Notes under the pieces: model-generated
Seen by the model: only the letters and a program-made list of their open reading frames with translations
Told to the model about the DNA's origin: nothing
Database searches by the model: none
Program-made: the position numbers and the translations under genes
NCBI GenBank assembly: GCA_934047225.1
Contig: OW203997.1
Location: forward strand, 6,124,417 to 6,188,416
Reading direction: 5' to 3'
Origin: Ypsolopha sequella
Lineage: Eukaryota; Arthropoda; Insecta; Lepidoptera; Ypsolophidae
Length of the DNA: 64,000 bases
In this document: piece by piece, positions 33,501 to 44,475 of the stretch
How the letters are laid out: every line of letters begins with the position of its first letter
How positions within the stretch are numbered: position 1 is the first letter of the stretch

Positions 33501-34430
33501 CTTTTCCATCTGCTGAATCGACTGATCAAATAGTATTAAAAAATTCATCTCCACTTTTTTCTTTGCAGACCCCTTTGTCGTATTTGTTTTTCCACAAAGC
33601 GACCGCGTCTAGTGATGGGCTATTATTGTCGATAAAAAATGTAGACCCCACCTGGAAACCCACATCCATGTGAAAAATTCAGTTTTGCACAATATCAATG
33701 TAAAAATGTGCCCTGAAAATATGTAACTTTCACTCATTAAAAAGGTGACCCGTTTTTGGTCTGCATTTCATAAATTTAAATTTTGGGTGCTATTTTGCTT
33801 CCGCTTTATAGGTAAACAATTATTATTGCGACGAACGTCTCAAATAGGAGAAAAGTATGAGTATTTATTAATTATTTATATTCAGTGCATTTTCTGCTGC
33901 AGCAATAAGCAGCCTTTTATATTTCTCAGTTTCTAAAAATCGTGCCTTTTTCGGTAAATTTGAGGTGCCGTGCCATTGCAAATCGTTTATGCAGTTATTG
34001 ACGCTTGTCTAATTCTTACAAATAAAATTTTAAAATCTTTATAAAAACTGAACCGACTACGGAAAAGTAACATCCAATTTAATCTTAGAAAATTTCAAGT
34101 TAAGCGGTAGTTAACTATATAATGCAGCGATGGGGTTATTTGATTCGTTGCCTAAGTTATACTGAGTACTAGGTATCGCTTATTTTAATTCAGAGGCCTG
34201 CTAAATTATGTTGGAAGGCCTACTTCTTTGTGATGATTTTTAGTTTTAGTTGAATACAAATATTGTGTATAGTTTTTTTTCACGACGTTATTTTTACCTC
34301 GTATTAATTTCGGATTTACTCTCGTGATGCTCTTAAATTGAATATGAATCATTAAAGATTCTAAAAAAGTATAGTTTCTGCTCTACAATTCGATATTAAC
34401 ATTATTGTCTTCTCATATTCGTGTGAAGGT
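33501..34430. other. No gene recognised
   Basis: AT-rich; nothing recognised. Confidence 0.3.
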
Positions 34431-34441
34431 GATCTTTATTG

Positions 34442-34696
34442 AAAAATGTATACTTGCGATTGTCGGCACTTGGTGAAACTTGAAACACATCTTGAATTAA
34501 AACACTTGTACTTGTAGTTTCACTTTATTTGTGTTAACTCCCAACCGGTTTCGGATTTTACTCCATTTTCAAGGGAAGAGCTTAATTAAAATATTTTACA
34601 TGACTCCAGGCACTAGCTCTGAGCAACGTAAACATTATCATTCAGAGTTAACACAAATAAAGTGAAACTACAACTACAAGTGTTTTAATTCAAGAT
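34442..34696 (-). mobile_element. Inverted-repeat retroposon (Penelope-like?), copy 2, uninterrupted
   Basis: Flanked by gatctttattg (34431-34441) and gatcttttttg (34697-34707), 10 of 11 matching. In plus sense the tail 'gcgattgtcggcacttgg' comes first, then arm 1 ('atcttgaattaaaacacttg'), 'caaccggtttcgg', 'atgactccaggcactagctc' and arm 2. The arms lie at the same exact boundary as in copy 1, but the tail sits on the other side of the central segment. No protein coding. Confidence 0.78.
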
Positions 34697-34707
34697 GATC
34701 TTTTTTG

Positions 34708-35214
34708 GTTTTGTCATGGTCATTGTCACGAGACGAATCCAATGACATTGTATTTAAAGAAATCAGCAGATACATACGGTTAGTAGTTTTCGGATAACAA
34801 ATAATACTACTTTTTGTTTTAAGATAATTAGGTTTATTAATATGTGTTAAGATTATGTATTTTCTTAAGGTAATTTGTAATAAATGTAAAAACGAACACA
34901 TACATCAATTAACAGCCATGGCAAAAGTGATACCATCCATTTACTTTCAATGAAGTTGGGTAAAATCCACTGTCGGCAAGTTGAAGAACGATTGAGTTGT
35001 AGTTGATGCTTGTGTGATTGTCCACACTTCGTGGAAATTAGGATACACTATGAGTAAAACACACTTATACTTGTCTTTTCTTTTAATGTATTACTTTAAA
35101 AATGCTTATACAGGATGTACATTTCTAAAAAAAAAACAGGATAGCTGAATTCAAGCGTTTTGTAACAGTGGACAAGTAAAAGAGTATTTTACTCATCGTA
35201 CAACAGTATATGCA
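34708..35214. other. No gene recognised
   Basis: AT-rich; nothing recognised. Confidence 0.3.
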
Positions 35215-35460
35215 TACATCATCATACATATATACTCAGTAACTCACGCCTGTTAAGGCAGAGACAACAGATTTCCATCTGTTGCGATCCCTACATACAT
35301 CTTTCGCCTCTTCCACTAGTACTAAGAGCTCACACAAGCTCTTCTATTCCGGGTACTTTTGGCATTGTCCTTGTTCAGTATTTCGCCAATTTGGTCAGCA
35401 TATAAATCCTTTTATGGCGGCCTGGTAGAGCTGTACCTTCCACTTGCGCAGCACGAATTT
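35215..35460 (-). pseudogene. LINE ORF C-terminal remnant
   Basis: Minus-strand pieces, in shifting frames, give QIGEILNKDNAKSTRNRRAC, then EEAKDVCRDRNRWKSVVSA. This is the C-terminal signature of the family seen at 14865-15770 and 30495-30840. Frame changes and an internal stop make it dead. Confidence 0.68.
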
Positions 35461-35711
35461 CTTTCGTTACTTCGCTTTCTTTGTATTTACTCATAGTATC
35501 GGAAATATTTTCTCTATTAATATTTTTCCAAAGAATTTTCTACAATTGTTATTATTATCACAACCCCATCCCTTAGCGCATCGAATCGAGTTGCAACGTT
35601 GTTTGCGAACAGAAGAGAATGCTCGATCGATTGTTGCCAAGTGGTTTTCCAAAGGCGCTAGTTGGATTGAGATCGCCTTTTTTAATTTCTTCAACAAACG
35701 TCATTTATTTC

Positions 35712-35806
35712 CACACATACGCTTTATTTGCACACATACGCTTTATTTGCACACATACGCTTTATTTGCACACATACGCTTTATTTGCACACATACGCTT
35801 TATTTA
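35712..35806 (+). repeat. Minisatellite, 5 x 19 bp
   Basis: Five identical units of cacacatacgctttatttg starting at 35712, 35731, 35750, 35769 and 35788 (the last ends in a variant). Confidence 0.93.
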
Positions 35807-35954
35807 ATACCATACATGTATAGGTATTTGTGAAGGAAGTCATAGGTAATTTTCTAAATTTTCACGGGTTCTGCTGTGGGTGTATATTGACTGCTATCTT
35901 TAGTAACAACCACGTACTCAACTGATCATACTGAACACATTTTTAAAGTTATAA

Positions 35955-36421
35955 TTCCCATACCTTAATTTCTAAAAATATATTTTTGAATTTTTTTTAA
36001 AAAGAATATACGCCATTTTAGGACGTAGTTTTCATTATTTTGATATATAAAAACTATTATTTTTTCTGATTTTTTAAAGAATTGTCCGATATGACGTCAC
36101 TTGAGAATTTTAGACAATGTACGGATTGTGATGTGATGTTGTGATAAAAAAGTGGTCTGTCTCTGTCTGTCTACTCACCTGTCAAATCAGTCGGAAGCAA
36201 ATTATTATAAATTTATCTTCATAGCAAAGGACACATTTCTAAACAGCCATTTCTTAAGTGACGTCACATGAACGCAAATGGAAGTTGCAGCTTTTTCGTA
36301 AAAATATTCATCATCATGAGGTTTTTTAGACCAAAAGTTCGAAAATACGGCTTATTAAACCTAAATCTCGACATGGTTTTCGTTATTAACACACCTTAAC
36401 ATAATTTAATCTATGCCAATT
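35955..36421 (+). repeat. Repeat A, copy 2
   Basis: Same blocks as 23960-24420 with indels. It includes 'gaatatacgccattttagga', 'gtgacgtcacatgaacgcaa' and an extra 'ctcgacatggttttcg' near its end. Confidence 0.88.
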
Positions 36422-36659
36422 ACTTAGTAGAATATGATGTTGCATATGTTTCGCTGCACGTCAGAGAAACCTCTGGTATAAAAGAATTACATGCACTAGA
36501 AGCAAACAAATTGGTCGCAGAACAAAAATATGAATTGTAAACTTAGACCATGTAACACGGGACTAGGCAAGCACACGCATTCCCCTCTTGTACTTCGGTA
36601 CATGAAAAATTTGTTTATGTAAGTTTGTTTGTGTGCTTGTTTTATGTTTGGGTTACAGC

Positions 36660-36913
36660 CAGTGGCGTGCATTGAACTTTTTTCCGGAAAAGCAATCAGA
36701 AGGTCAAGTTTGACACTAAAAAAAAATAGAAAACAAATTAATAACACTTTGAAAAAAAATTTTTGTATGACGCCAGGGTAGGCACTGCCTAGAGTGAATA
36801 TTTTCATAGAATTTATTTTTTCAAAGTGTTATTTAAATTTTTTCATATTTTTTTTATTGTCAAACTTGACCTTCTGGTTGGTTTTCCGGAAAAAAGTTCA
36901 ATGCACGCCACTG
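36660..36913. mobile_element. hAT MITE, 254 bp
   Basis: Ends 'cagtggcgtgcattgaactt' and its complement, with a perfect 8-bp duplication gttacagc (36652-36659 and 36914-36921). The inverted arms extend about 110 bp, so the element is almost a palindrome. Two overlapping frames (103 and 93 codons) are artefacts of this symmetry. Confidence 0.95.
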
Positions 36914-36921
36914 GTTACAGC

Positions 36922-37754
36922 TATTGCTTTGGCGTGTGTGACATATAATTACATTTTTGCAAGTGTGTGTTTGTGTTTAAATAAATGTGTGCTGTGCGTG
37001 TTTACCTCGACCCCCGCGGAAAGCGGCAGAATTAATTCAGTACTAAGAGTCTCGCTTTGCCATGTCCCATGTTAAATGGTCCAAGTCAGTAGAGCCTGTG
37101 ATGTTGTGAAAACTGAACACTAAACAGGATCGGTGGCAAACCATATTTTCTTGTTCTTTTGTTAAAAGGTCTCGTTTGTCTTGCTTGCGAGACGGAATAA
37201 AATACCTAATGACTACAGAGTGAGAGCTAGCAACGTTTTCTTACTTACAATAATTATAAATGGCAAAAAAGATACCGCAATAGTTTGATAAGTTCTACAC
37301 ACATGGGTTTAGTTTGGGTTTTGTAGAATTTACATAAAAACAGTAATTTTATACTGGGTGTATTAATAACCTGCTCAGAAAATTAAACTACATGCTGATC
37401 TAATGATCACACAGATAAACTATCGTTTTATGACTTTTACAAATACAATGGTACCGATTCAGTTATGTATAAATGCTAAATGATGGTGACGTTTTTGAGA
37501 AAATAAAAATTGTGAAGAGTAGGGTCAGTAGGTAGGATGCTGGCCTCAAATGCTTCCGTTCGACCACGCTGCAATGAGATGTGATGTGAGAGTCCCTTCA
37601 ACGTACCTGGATATAATCTGTATAAAAATACTCTCTATTGGACACTCTATATACAATATTTTTTCATAAATTGACAGTATCGTAGATTTTCTGGGTTTTT
37701 CTCCACCTACATACAAACATGCCAGATTTTAACGCAATTAACCTAGTCCAGTCG
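36922..37754. other. No gene recognised
   Basis: Nothing recognised. Confidence 0.3.
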
Positions 37755-38010
37755 TTTTTGAACTATGTCAAGAGTAGAAAAATGGACACGCCTAAAAAGA
37801 TTAAGGGCTTCCGATTTTTTACGGTTAATAAATGATAAAGTTAGTACCTCTTTCGTAGGCAATGGCATAAGTTATTATAATCAATTTCCAAAGAAGGTCC
37901 TTACTTTGTCAGATAATGAGTTTAAACTGGGCCTACTGAAAAGGCATATTATAAAATAAACGCAAATTTTTATGATGGTGAAGCATGGTGTTATAGTGAT
38001 AGGTATATTT
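37755..38010 (+). pseudogene. LINE RT C-terminal tail, cut by the hAT insertion
   Basis: The frame from 37765 ends SFVGNGISYYNQFPKKVLT, LSDNEFKLGLLKRHII, then a stop. In the next frame it continues NANFYDGEAW. This matches the 'G....YN.LP.........FK..L...L...AYY.....W' tail common to arthropod LINE RTs. The autonomous hAT is inserted just after it. Confidence 0.55.
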
Positions 38011-38361
38011 GTCATGACCAGGGATCGGATTTTCCTGCTGCTAATTGATACATTAGTATGGATAAGACTTTTTTACCGGAAACGTATCCGGAAACGGAAA
38101 TTTGGTAATTAAAATTAAAAAAATCATGCAAAACACATACAAAATTAGTAACGATTTACCCAAATGCAGTTTCGGTGTTGCCAGAAAAAAAGTCATATTG
38201 CCAACTGAACAAACATTTATTGACTGTATTATATAGTATGATCGTAACTGAGTTTGTAACAAAGAAAACGCAGTTTTAAGAACAAAAAACTTGTTTTATT
38301 AAACAAAAGATAAAAAATATATTAAAACACTTAAATAATTATACATATACAGGCTTAAACA

Positions 38362-39780
38362 TTATATCTGTAAATCATCTTTGGAGTTATTGAAATAAAT
38401 GATCATGATTTTTTCAATATTTTCTTCCTTGAGTCTATTTCGTTTCTCACCCAGGATCCATTTATAACTCGAAAATGAGCGCTCTACATCCGTTGAGGTA
38501 ATTAAAACGAATTTAAATTTAAGTAAGTTAGGATCATTTACTTCAATACCTCTGTCTAGTTTTTCACTAATTTCTCGTATGGAGTCCAAATCTGGATTTC
38601 GATCCAAAACTTTTTCCAATTTATGCTTAATTTTATTGGACGCACTTTCTAAACAAAATCTGACTTGGTCAAATGCTAATAGAGAATCACTTAAACTTAT
38701 ATTACTTTTTTGTAGTTCTTTTAAAACAACTTGTATTATACTAAAATTTTCATCTATGTATTGCAATTCGCTGTGTAAATTTTCACTATTTATAATATTT
38801 TTAGCATTTCTGATAGCGACCGCATCTGAGTTTTGTAAGCAAGAAAGTACGTCCTTAATTTCCCTAAAATATTTGGCGTAATACGACGCTGCCTCCAGCC
38901 AAGTGCCCCATCTTGTAATAACTGGCTGTGGAGGCAACGGAACGTTTGGACATTTTTCTTTAAAAAGGCGGACCCTATGCGGTGCTTTAAAAAAAAATTT
39001 TTTTACGTTTGATATTAAAATGTCAACATTTTGATATTCCGACCTAATCTCTTCAGATATACGGTTTATGGCATGTGCTAAACATGTTACATGTTTCATA
39101 GATGTAAAAATTTGTTTTAACGACCTACCTACCGAGATCATATAAGAAGCTCCGTCAGTACACAACATTAAAACATTATTTAATTTTACATTAAATTCAA
39201 AAAAAATATTCCATAACTTTTCCATACAGTCTATTACGAATTGAGATACTGTGTGCCCGTTGACCGCGTTCAGTGCCTTGCAAGCAATCAAGTACGGTTT
39301 GCTGTTGTTATGGTCGTTTAAAGGTCTAACGATCAAGTGCATGATATTTCTTTCTAAAAAATCAGTTGTTTCGTCTAATGAAATCCAGAGCTTTTCATCT
39401 TTGATTTCATTGTAAGCCTCTTCGATTTTTGAATTAAAAAACCCATTTAAATAGTTCTTTCTTAATGTAGATTCATCTGGCACTACGTGGCAACAATATT
39501 TTCCAAAGAAATACTTGAACGCTGGATTATTTATTTGATACCAGGGTATATTGCACATTATAAGAAATTGTATGAGATCGTGGAAAAATTCCTCATTTTC
39601 TTTATTGTTTGTCCGTCCCGCACCAGTGTGGTTTTTAGTCCGCTTATGTCCATCCAAAACATCTTTCTTCGCTTGAAAACGAACATTACATTTATTACAA
39701 AATAAAGAACCAGTCGATGAGTTCCAAACGATATCTGGATCCTCGGCAATCCACTTCAAAATAGTTTCAGGTTTCAGCAT
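38362..39780 (-). CDS. hAT transposase, 472 aa
   Basis: DDE-type transposase that should bind the element's ends and cut and paste it. N-terminal zinc finger: C28, C31, H45, H51 (C-x2-C-x13-H-x5-H). The hAT catalytic positions are present: D136 in SLDETTD, D209 in CTDGASYM, the C233-x2-H236 motif in CLAHA, W in ITRWGTW, and E433 in STDVERSFS. The C-terminal dimerisation stretch runs to GEKRNRLKEENI. The open frame extends 34 codons upstream to 39882, but an acceptor-like ttgttatttcag ends at 39791, just before the chosen ATG (39780). The hydrophobic, aromatic N-extension looks intronic, so I start at MLKP. Length fits compact hAT transposases. No frameshift or stop is seen. It could also be a host-adopted gene, but intact TIRs and target duplication argue for a transposon. 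Confidence 0.92.
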   Translation of the reverse strand: MLKPETILKWIAEDPDIVWNSSTGSLFCNKCNVRFQAKKDVLDGHKRTKNHTGAGRTNNKENEEFFHDLIQFLIMCNIPWYQINNPAFKYFFGKYCCHVVPDESTLRKNYLNGFFNSKIEEAYNEIKDEKLWISLDETTDFLERNIMHLIVRPLNDHNNSKPYLIACKALNAVNGHTVSQFVIDCMEKLWNIFFEFNVKLNNVLMLCTDGASYMISVGRSLKQIFTSMKHVTCLAHAINRISEEIRSEYQNVDILISNVKKFFFKAPHRVRLFKEKCPNVPLPPQPVITRWGTWLEAASYYAKYFREIKDVLSCLQNSDAVAIRNAKNIINSENLHSELQYIDENFSIIQVVLKELQKSNISLSDSLLAFDQVRFCLESASNKIKHKLEKVLDRNPDLDSIREISEKLDRGIEVNDPNLLKFKFVLITSTDVERSFSSYKWILGEKRNRLKEENIEKIMIIYFNNSKDDLQI

Positions 39781-39790
39781 GTTAACCAAT

Positions 39791-40143
39791 CTGAAATAAC
39801 AACTATAGATGTAAAAATATTCTGCAGTTTGATTCTTTGTAAATATGTAAAGCAATAAGTACCTATCTAAAATAACAACCACCTATAGAATTTCAAAATG
39901 AAAACGTAATTCCCAAAACATGCTACTCTTACAAAACAAAATGGCGGCTGCACATGGAAACGGTTTAAAATTTGTGTTTTTAACACAATGTCAGTTTACT
40001 TAACATATGTATTTACCAACTCTATCTTTGTTTGAAAAGAGAATAAACTATTTCAAACTATGTATTTTATGAATTCTAAAGCAAATTACAGTAAATCGGA
40101 ACGATGTGAAGAAAAGTAATAAAAATCATTTTAATTTACTTAC
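39791..40143 (-). other. Candidate 5'-leader intron of the hAT transposase
   Basis: On the minus strand the donor is cgttg|GTAAGTAA (G of GT at 40143). The acceptor is tagttgttatttcag, ending at 39791, ten bases before the transposase ATG. The 353-bp interval is AT-rich and contains stops in frame with the ORF near its 5' side. A second equivalent donor (GTAAGT starting at 40538) exists in a duplicated module. Inference from splice consensus only. Confidence 0.6.
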
Positions 40144-40610
40144 CAACGATGAAATAAGTGCAATCAGCTCCAAATCACAAAGCAAAATCAGTGTCCGTTG
40201 TTTCAAGCCGAAGTCAAAGATATCGAGTGATACCTACAAACAGAAATATTTTTATCATTAATATCAAATTTGTAGTTATTATTTGCATCAATGTTTTTAA
40301 AATGAGAAACGTAATTTACAAAACATTCTACTTTTACAAAACAAAATGGTGGCTGCGCATGGAAAGTGTTTCAAAATGGCGTTTTTAATATAATTCCAGT
40401 TTACTTAACATATGTATTTTATGAACTCTGGCTTTTCTTGAAAAGGGAATAAACCATTTCAAAATATGTTTTTTTATGAATTTCAAAGCAAAGTACAGAA
40501 AGTCAAAAAAATGTGAGGAAATCAATCAATTTACTTACCAAAAACGAAATAAGTGGAATCAGCTCCAAATCACAAAGCAAAATCAGTGTCAGTTTTTCAA
40601 AGCAAAGTCG
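39899..40610 (-). repeat. Duplicated leader module in the hAT (about 310 bp, twice)
   Basis: The segment 39899-40220 recurs, diverged, at about 40301-40610. Shared blocks are 'ttacaaaacaaaatgg.ggctg', 'agtttacttaacatatgtat', 'cagctccaaatcacaaagca' and the splice-donor context 'ttacttacca'. Each copy could supply a first exon and donor, so alternative promoters or first exons are possible. Confidence 0.8.
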
Positions 40611-41631
40611 TCAATAAAACTCGATAGTAAGAACTGCGAACCACACAAGAGAACAACAGAAGATGCGCACTCTGAGAACCGAAGTAAACGAGTGAGCGTG
40701 CCTAGTAAACTAAGTCAGTGTTGCCGTTTTTTAATTGAGAAAAATGCCCAATTTTTGCAAAAAATATGCTAAAAAAATGCCAATAAAATCTTTAATGTAC
40801 TAAATAAAATGCAAATTTAATTGCTTTCTTATTTTTTTTCAAAATTCATAAAATAAGTATCTAACTAAACCAATTTTTTTTTCCAAATCAATAATCTGTA
40901 GATCAAGGTTGGCAAGGTCCATAGTAGACTCTACCATCGTATAGTGGTTTTGTGCAGTTGACGCGCCACTTATATTTTTACCCACACCAATCATTCTCAG
41001 AACGTTTTGAGAGATATTATAGCAATGACAACAATGTTGTAATCACGGTAATGCTGTGCATATTTGGGGAGCATGATTTCCTGTAGGGTTAATCACAAAA
41101 TGTAAAAGCCAACTACCTACTTGGTTTGGTTGTAAAAAATTATTTGCGTACAAATGCGACTCAATCTCGTTTCAGACAAAATTAACTGCCCGACTAACTT
41201 AAGTCCAAAATAGTTCGATACATCCCTCGCATTCAGTTAATTCCATTTTATGCTAACCTTCACGCGCTTAGCAGGTATATTACTGAAAGCGGTAAAATGG
41301 CAGCACTGATGGAAGTTCGAGAACTTGACTTCAAGTTCAGGGGATTTCGCCTTGTGGTATTGCCGTAGATTTTCCAAAACGTTGCATATTCGTATGATCC
41401 TAAATTATTTATTATGTATTTTTTGGAAATTTCATTTTAAAATGCATATTCTCATGTATTTTTTTTTTGCTGGCAACATCGAAACTGCATTTGGATAAAT
41501 CGTAACTGGGTTTGTGTGTGTTTTGCATGATTTTTTAATTTTTTATTACCAAATTTCCGTTTCCGGAAAAAAAGTCTTATCCATACTAATGTATCAATTA
41601 GCAGCAGGAAAATCCGATCCCTGGTCATGAT

Positions 41632-43119
41632 AGTAGTTTTTTTATGGTTTCGAAAAAAAGGATCATTGAACCTTGTTCCTGGTCGCTGGCCGGGTTTCCG
41701 GTATGCGTTCGGGCGGTTGATTAGATTACATCTTGTTTAATTATAGATTTTATCTATAATTAAACAAATTTTAATTTAAAAGTTACTGTGATTGAATATT
41801 ATATAATGATTAAATGATAGACAACAACATCTCAAGTAAAATCATTTAAATCGTATATTAAATTAACCTTTAATTTAGTTCATGTACTTTTATTATTTTA
41901 TTAAATATATTTTTATAAGATTTAATTTGACTCGTAAATCGTATTATGTGTACCTATTTACAAAATAAACTATTTGAAATTGAATAAATACTTTTTTTCA
42001 ATACGTTGCCACCTCCCCGAATAGTTTCCAACATCGCAATCACATCGCGTAAATGAAGCAAAGGTTGAGAAAAAGAATATCTCTCAATCAAGAGTCTGCA
42101 ATGTTTTTCAATCGTATATAGTCTGTCTAGACTATGTTATAAACATATTTCAAGCTGTTAAGAATTGTAATACTTAAAAATTAGTGGTTTTTAAACAAAA
42201 TGTAAACGACTACTCGATATTTATACGAGTATTGCTTGAAAAGTTTCGCAACAATGGTATTTCTTCTTGTAAAACGATATCACATCATAGACCCAACATT
42301 TCAATTAGGTTACTGAAAAAACAAAAATTGTTTATGTCGTAACCCAAAGATTTCAAAAGTTTAGATGAGCCCTGGCACCTAAAATCTATTGCATTGTTTT
42401 TGAATGTGTGCGTTAACATTATGCCGACGCGCACACACTTATGAGTGCGTGATCTGTCTACCTACGGTCAGCAAACTGATCAGACTGTTAAAGTTGTTAA
42501 AATTATTAACTTTAAGTGCACTTATGGCGTCCAACTATCACTGTGTTCAGATGAGCACTGATTCCAAACGTGTGAGCGTCACCCATTTAAAGGTGGAAAC
42601 ATTTTGGTGCTGTCATAGTACGGTAAGGGCTTATCTTTACTTTTGAAATCTTCACTGTAACCACGGTTCATTTAGACTTATATTTCACATTACCTATTTA
42701 CGCCTATCAAATCCACCTATACCGCCTATACGGGTACCTAATTAGTTTTATTTGGGATACCTAAAACCATAGATTTAGTATATACTACCGCATGCTACAT
42801 ATGCTACATATAATCGTAAAAATGGTGGTGAATAAGACTTTTTTCCCTCCCCCTCTCCACCTAATCTGTATCTTCATCATTTCTGTTATTATCTAATTTA
42901 TTTTATCTACTCCGATACAGCAATAACGTAGTTACAACATCAAAAGCGGTTTTATAAGTACTTATATTGTTTGACCGATGTCCAACCAACTCCAACCAAG
43001 TTTTTAGTAGATGCCTGTACTTATATTAAACATAATTAGGTGTATAAAACGTAAAACAATGACTTTATTGTCTTCTATTGCTTTACTAGTTAATTTGATC
43101 AACCGACATAGATTTTTTT
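41632..43119. other. No gene recognised
   Basis: AT-rich. The 80-codon plus frame at 42404-42646 has no family signature. Confidence 0.3.
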
Positions 43120-43345
43120 AATGCATGGTCTGGCAGAATATCAGTGTCACAGATTATTCTGGGGCGTATGCTGAGCCAGGGCCCTTTCAGCTTCTGTGTC
43201 ACAGACCGTTATGTTTTAGTGTTTTTTTTAATGTACTTATATATTATCTTGTAATGCTTATTTTCTAATTGTTTTTTGTAATTATTTATGTCTAAGGTAT
43301 ATTAAGAGGCATGAATAAAGTTTTTATATATCTATCCATCTATTT
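43120..43345 (+). repeat. LINE-type 3' UTR with TATC tail
   Basis: 'ggtctggcagaatatcag...ccagggccctttcagcttct' and 'gtgtcacagaccgtta' are followed by 'atgaataaagtttttatata' and a (TATC)-like tail. I recognise the order as a lepidopteran LINE 3' UTR; a shorter match ('cttcagcttcgtgtcacag') occurs at about 3270-3290. Confidence 0.5.
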
Positions 43346-44052
43346 ATCTAAAACTAGGTCGTTAGGTCTCTTAGAATCACAGATAACAGCAGAATTCCAT
43401 TAAATATCTTCCCTATTAAAAAAAAATCTTTTTACGCAGTAGAAATGATGTCAACCTGAAAATAAGAAGCATCTTCCAAAGAAAAACGAAAATGGCCGTC
43501 AAAGGAATGTTCTCTACAAATATGAAAAGTAAAAGCCTGTTTAAATCATTCCGCGAAAGTACTCGGCAGATGAAAATTTTATGAATGCCAGCATTGAATA
43601 AGGAATTAAAACAAGCATTCTTTCGTGATTATTACGGGTTGGTGTTGGTACATTGGTATGAAAATCTAATATCTAAGTTTGAATGTTGTATTTAAAGAAT
43701 GCTACTTCATAAGTATTTTAGTATTTGTATAAAAAGCACGCGCACGTAGTCTCTCTTTTCTCAAGCTTGTGTCAGTAAAATTATAACTGCTCGGTTCCCT
43801 TTGAGCTTAATGTAATCGAGGGATAGGAATAGGGTGAGTTTTTAAGTACCAAAATGACTTCAAATTCACTACGAAATTTAAATATAGATATGCCTTCTAA
43901 ACCCGGAAAGAATTGCGGAAATGGAATACCTAAAATACTAAATACTCGTAATATCGTGAACACAAAATATTGTTTTCAATTTAACACAAGCTTAATCGAT
44001 TAAGGTAGTAAAGTAGTAAATATCTAAATTGGCAATAATAGTGACACAATAA
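43346..44052. other. No gene recognised
   Basis: Nothing recognised. Confidence 0.3.
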
Positions 44053-44214
44053 AGCCAATTCTGAAGGCTTTAATTTTAGTTTTAGTGCTGTCAAAGCTTA
44101 AAATTTTCCAAAGAAATTTAGCTCCTAATCCTAACGCTTAAGGACTATTTCGTATCAAAGAAAATTTAGTTTTGACAGCACTAAATCTAAAATTAAAGCC
44201 TTCAGAATCGGCTT
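44053..44214. mobile_element. MITE-7, copy 2
   Basis: Same palindrome as 19189-19349 with the central loop in the opposite order. Arms 'gccaattctgaaggctttaa' and complement. Confidence 0.88.
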
Positions 44215-44475
44215 TAATATTTTATTCAAAACAGACGTCTTAGTTACTTGGGATCAGAGAGAAAACCATAAATATATACTACTTCCATGCTTATTTCTAG
44301 CCAAGTAGCATGAAAAACAGAAAAAACAAATGGAAAAAATAGAAAAACACATCCTCATTGTAATTAATAATAATTATTATCCAAAATAAAATGAAAGATA
44401 AATAAATAGGTCCCCTCATCAACCCCAAAACGGATTGGTGGTTTCCATGTTATGTATGACCTACGTATCCACTTA
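44215..44475. other. No gene recognised
   Basis: AT-rich, nothing recognised. Confidence 0.3.

Larger units (their letters stand above)
38019..41623 (-). mobile_element. Autonomous hAT transposon, 3,605 bp
   Basis: Terminal inverted repeats begin 'cagggatcggattttcctgc' at both ends and extend about 165 bp. The first 55 bp are identical, and the main difference further in is a 12-bp 'ccggaaacgtat' insertion on the left. Flanks are gtcatgac (38011-38018) and gtcatgat (41624-41631), an 8-bp duplication with 7 of 8 matching. It encodes one transposase (38362-39780, minus) with all catalytic residues. The 5' half has a candidate intron and a duplicated leader module. Nothing visible excludes activity. 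Confidence 0.95.

Noticed and set aside
35712..35806. CRISPR-like array
   Set aside because: Head-to-tail units without spacers, in a eukaryotic AT-rich context; an ordinary minisatellite.
39781..39882. 34-residue N-extension of the hAT transposase
   Set aside because: It lies upstream of a good splice acceptor and looks intronic; the zinc finger starts soon after the downstream Met.
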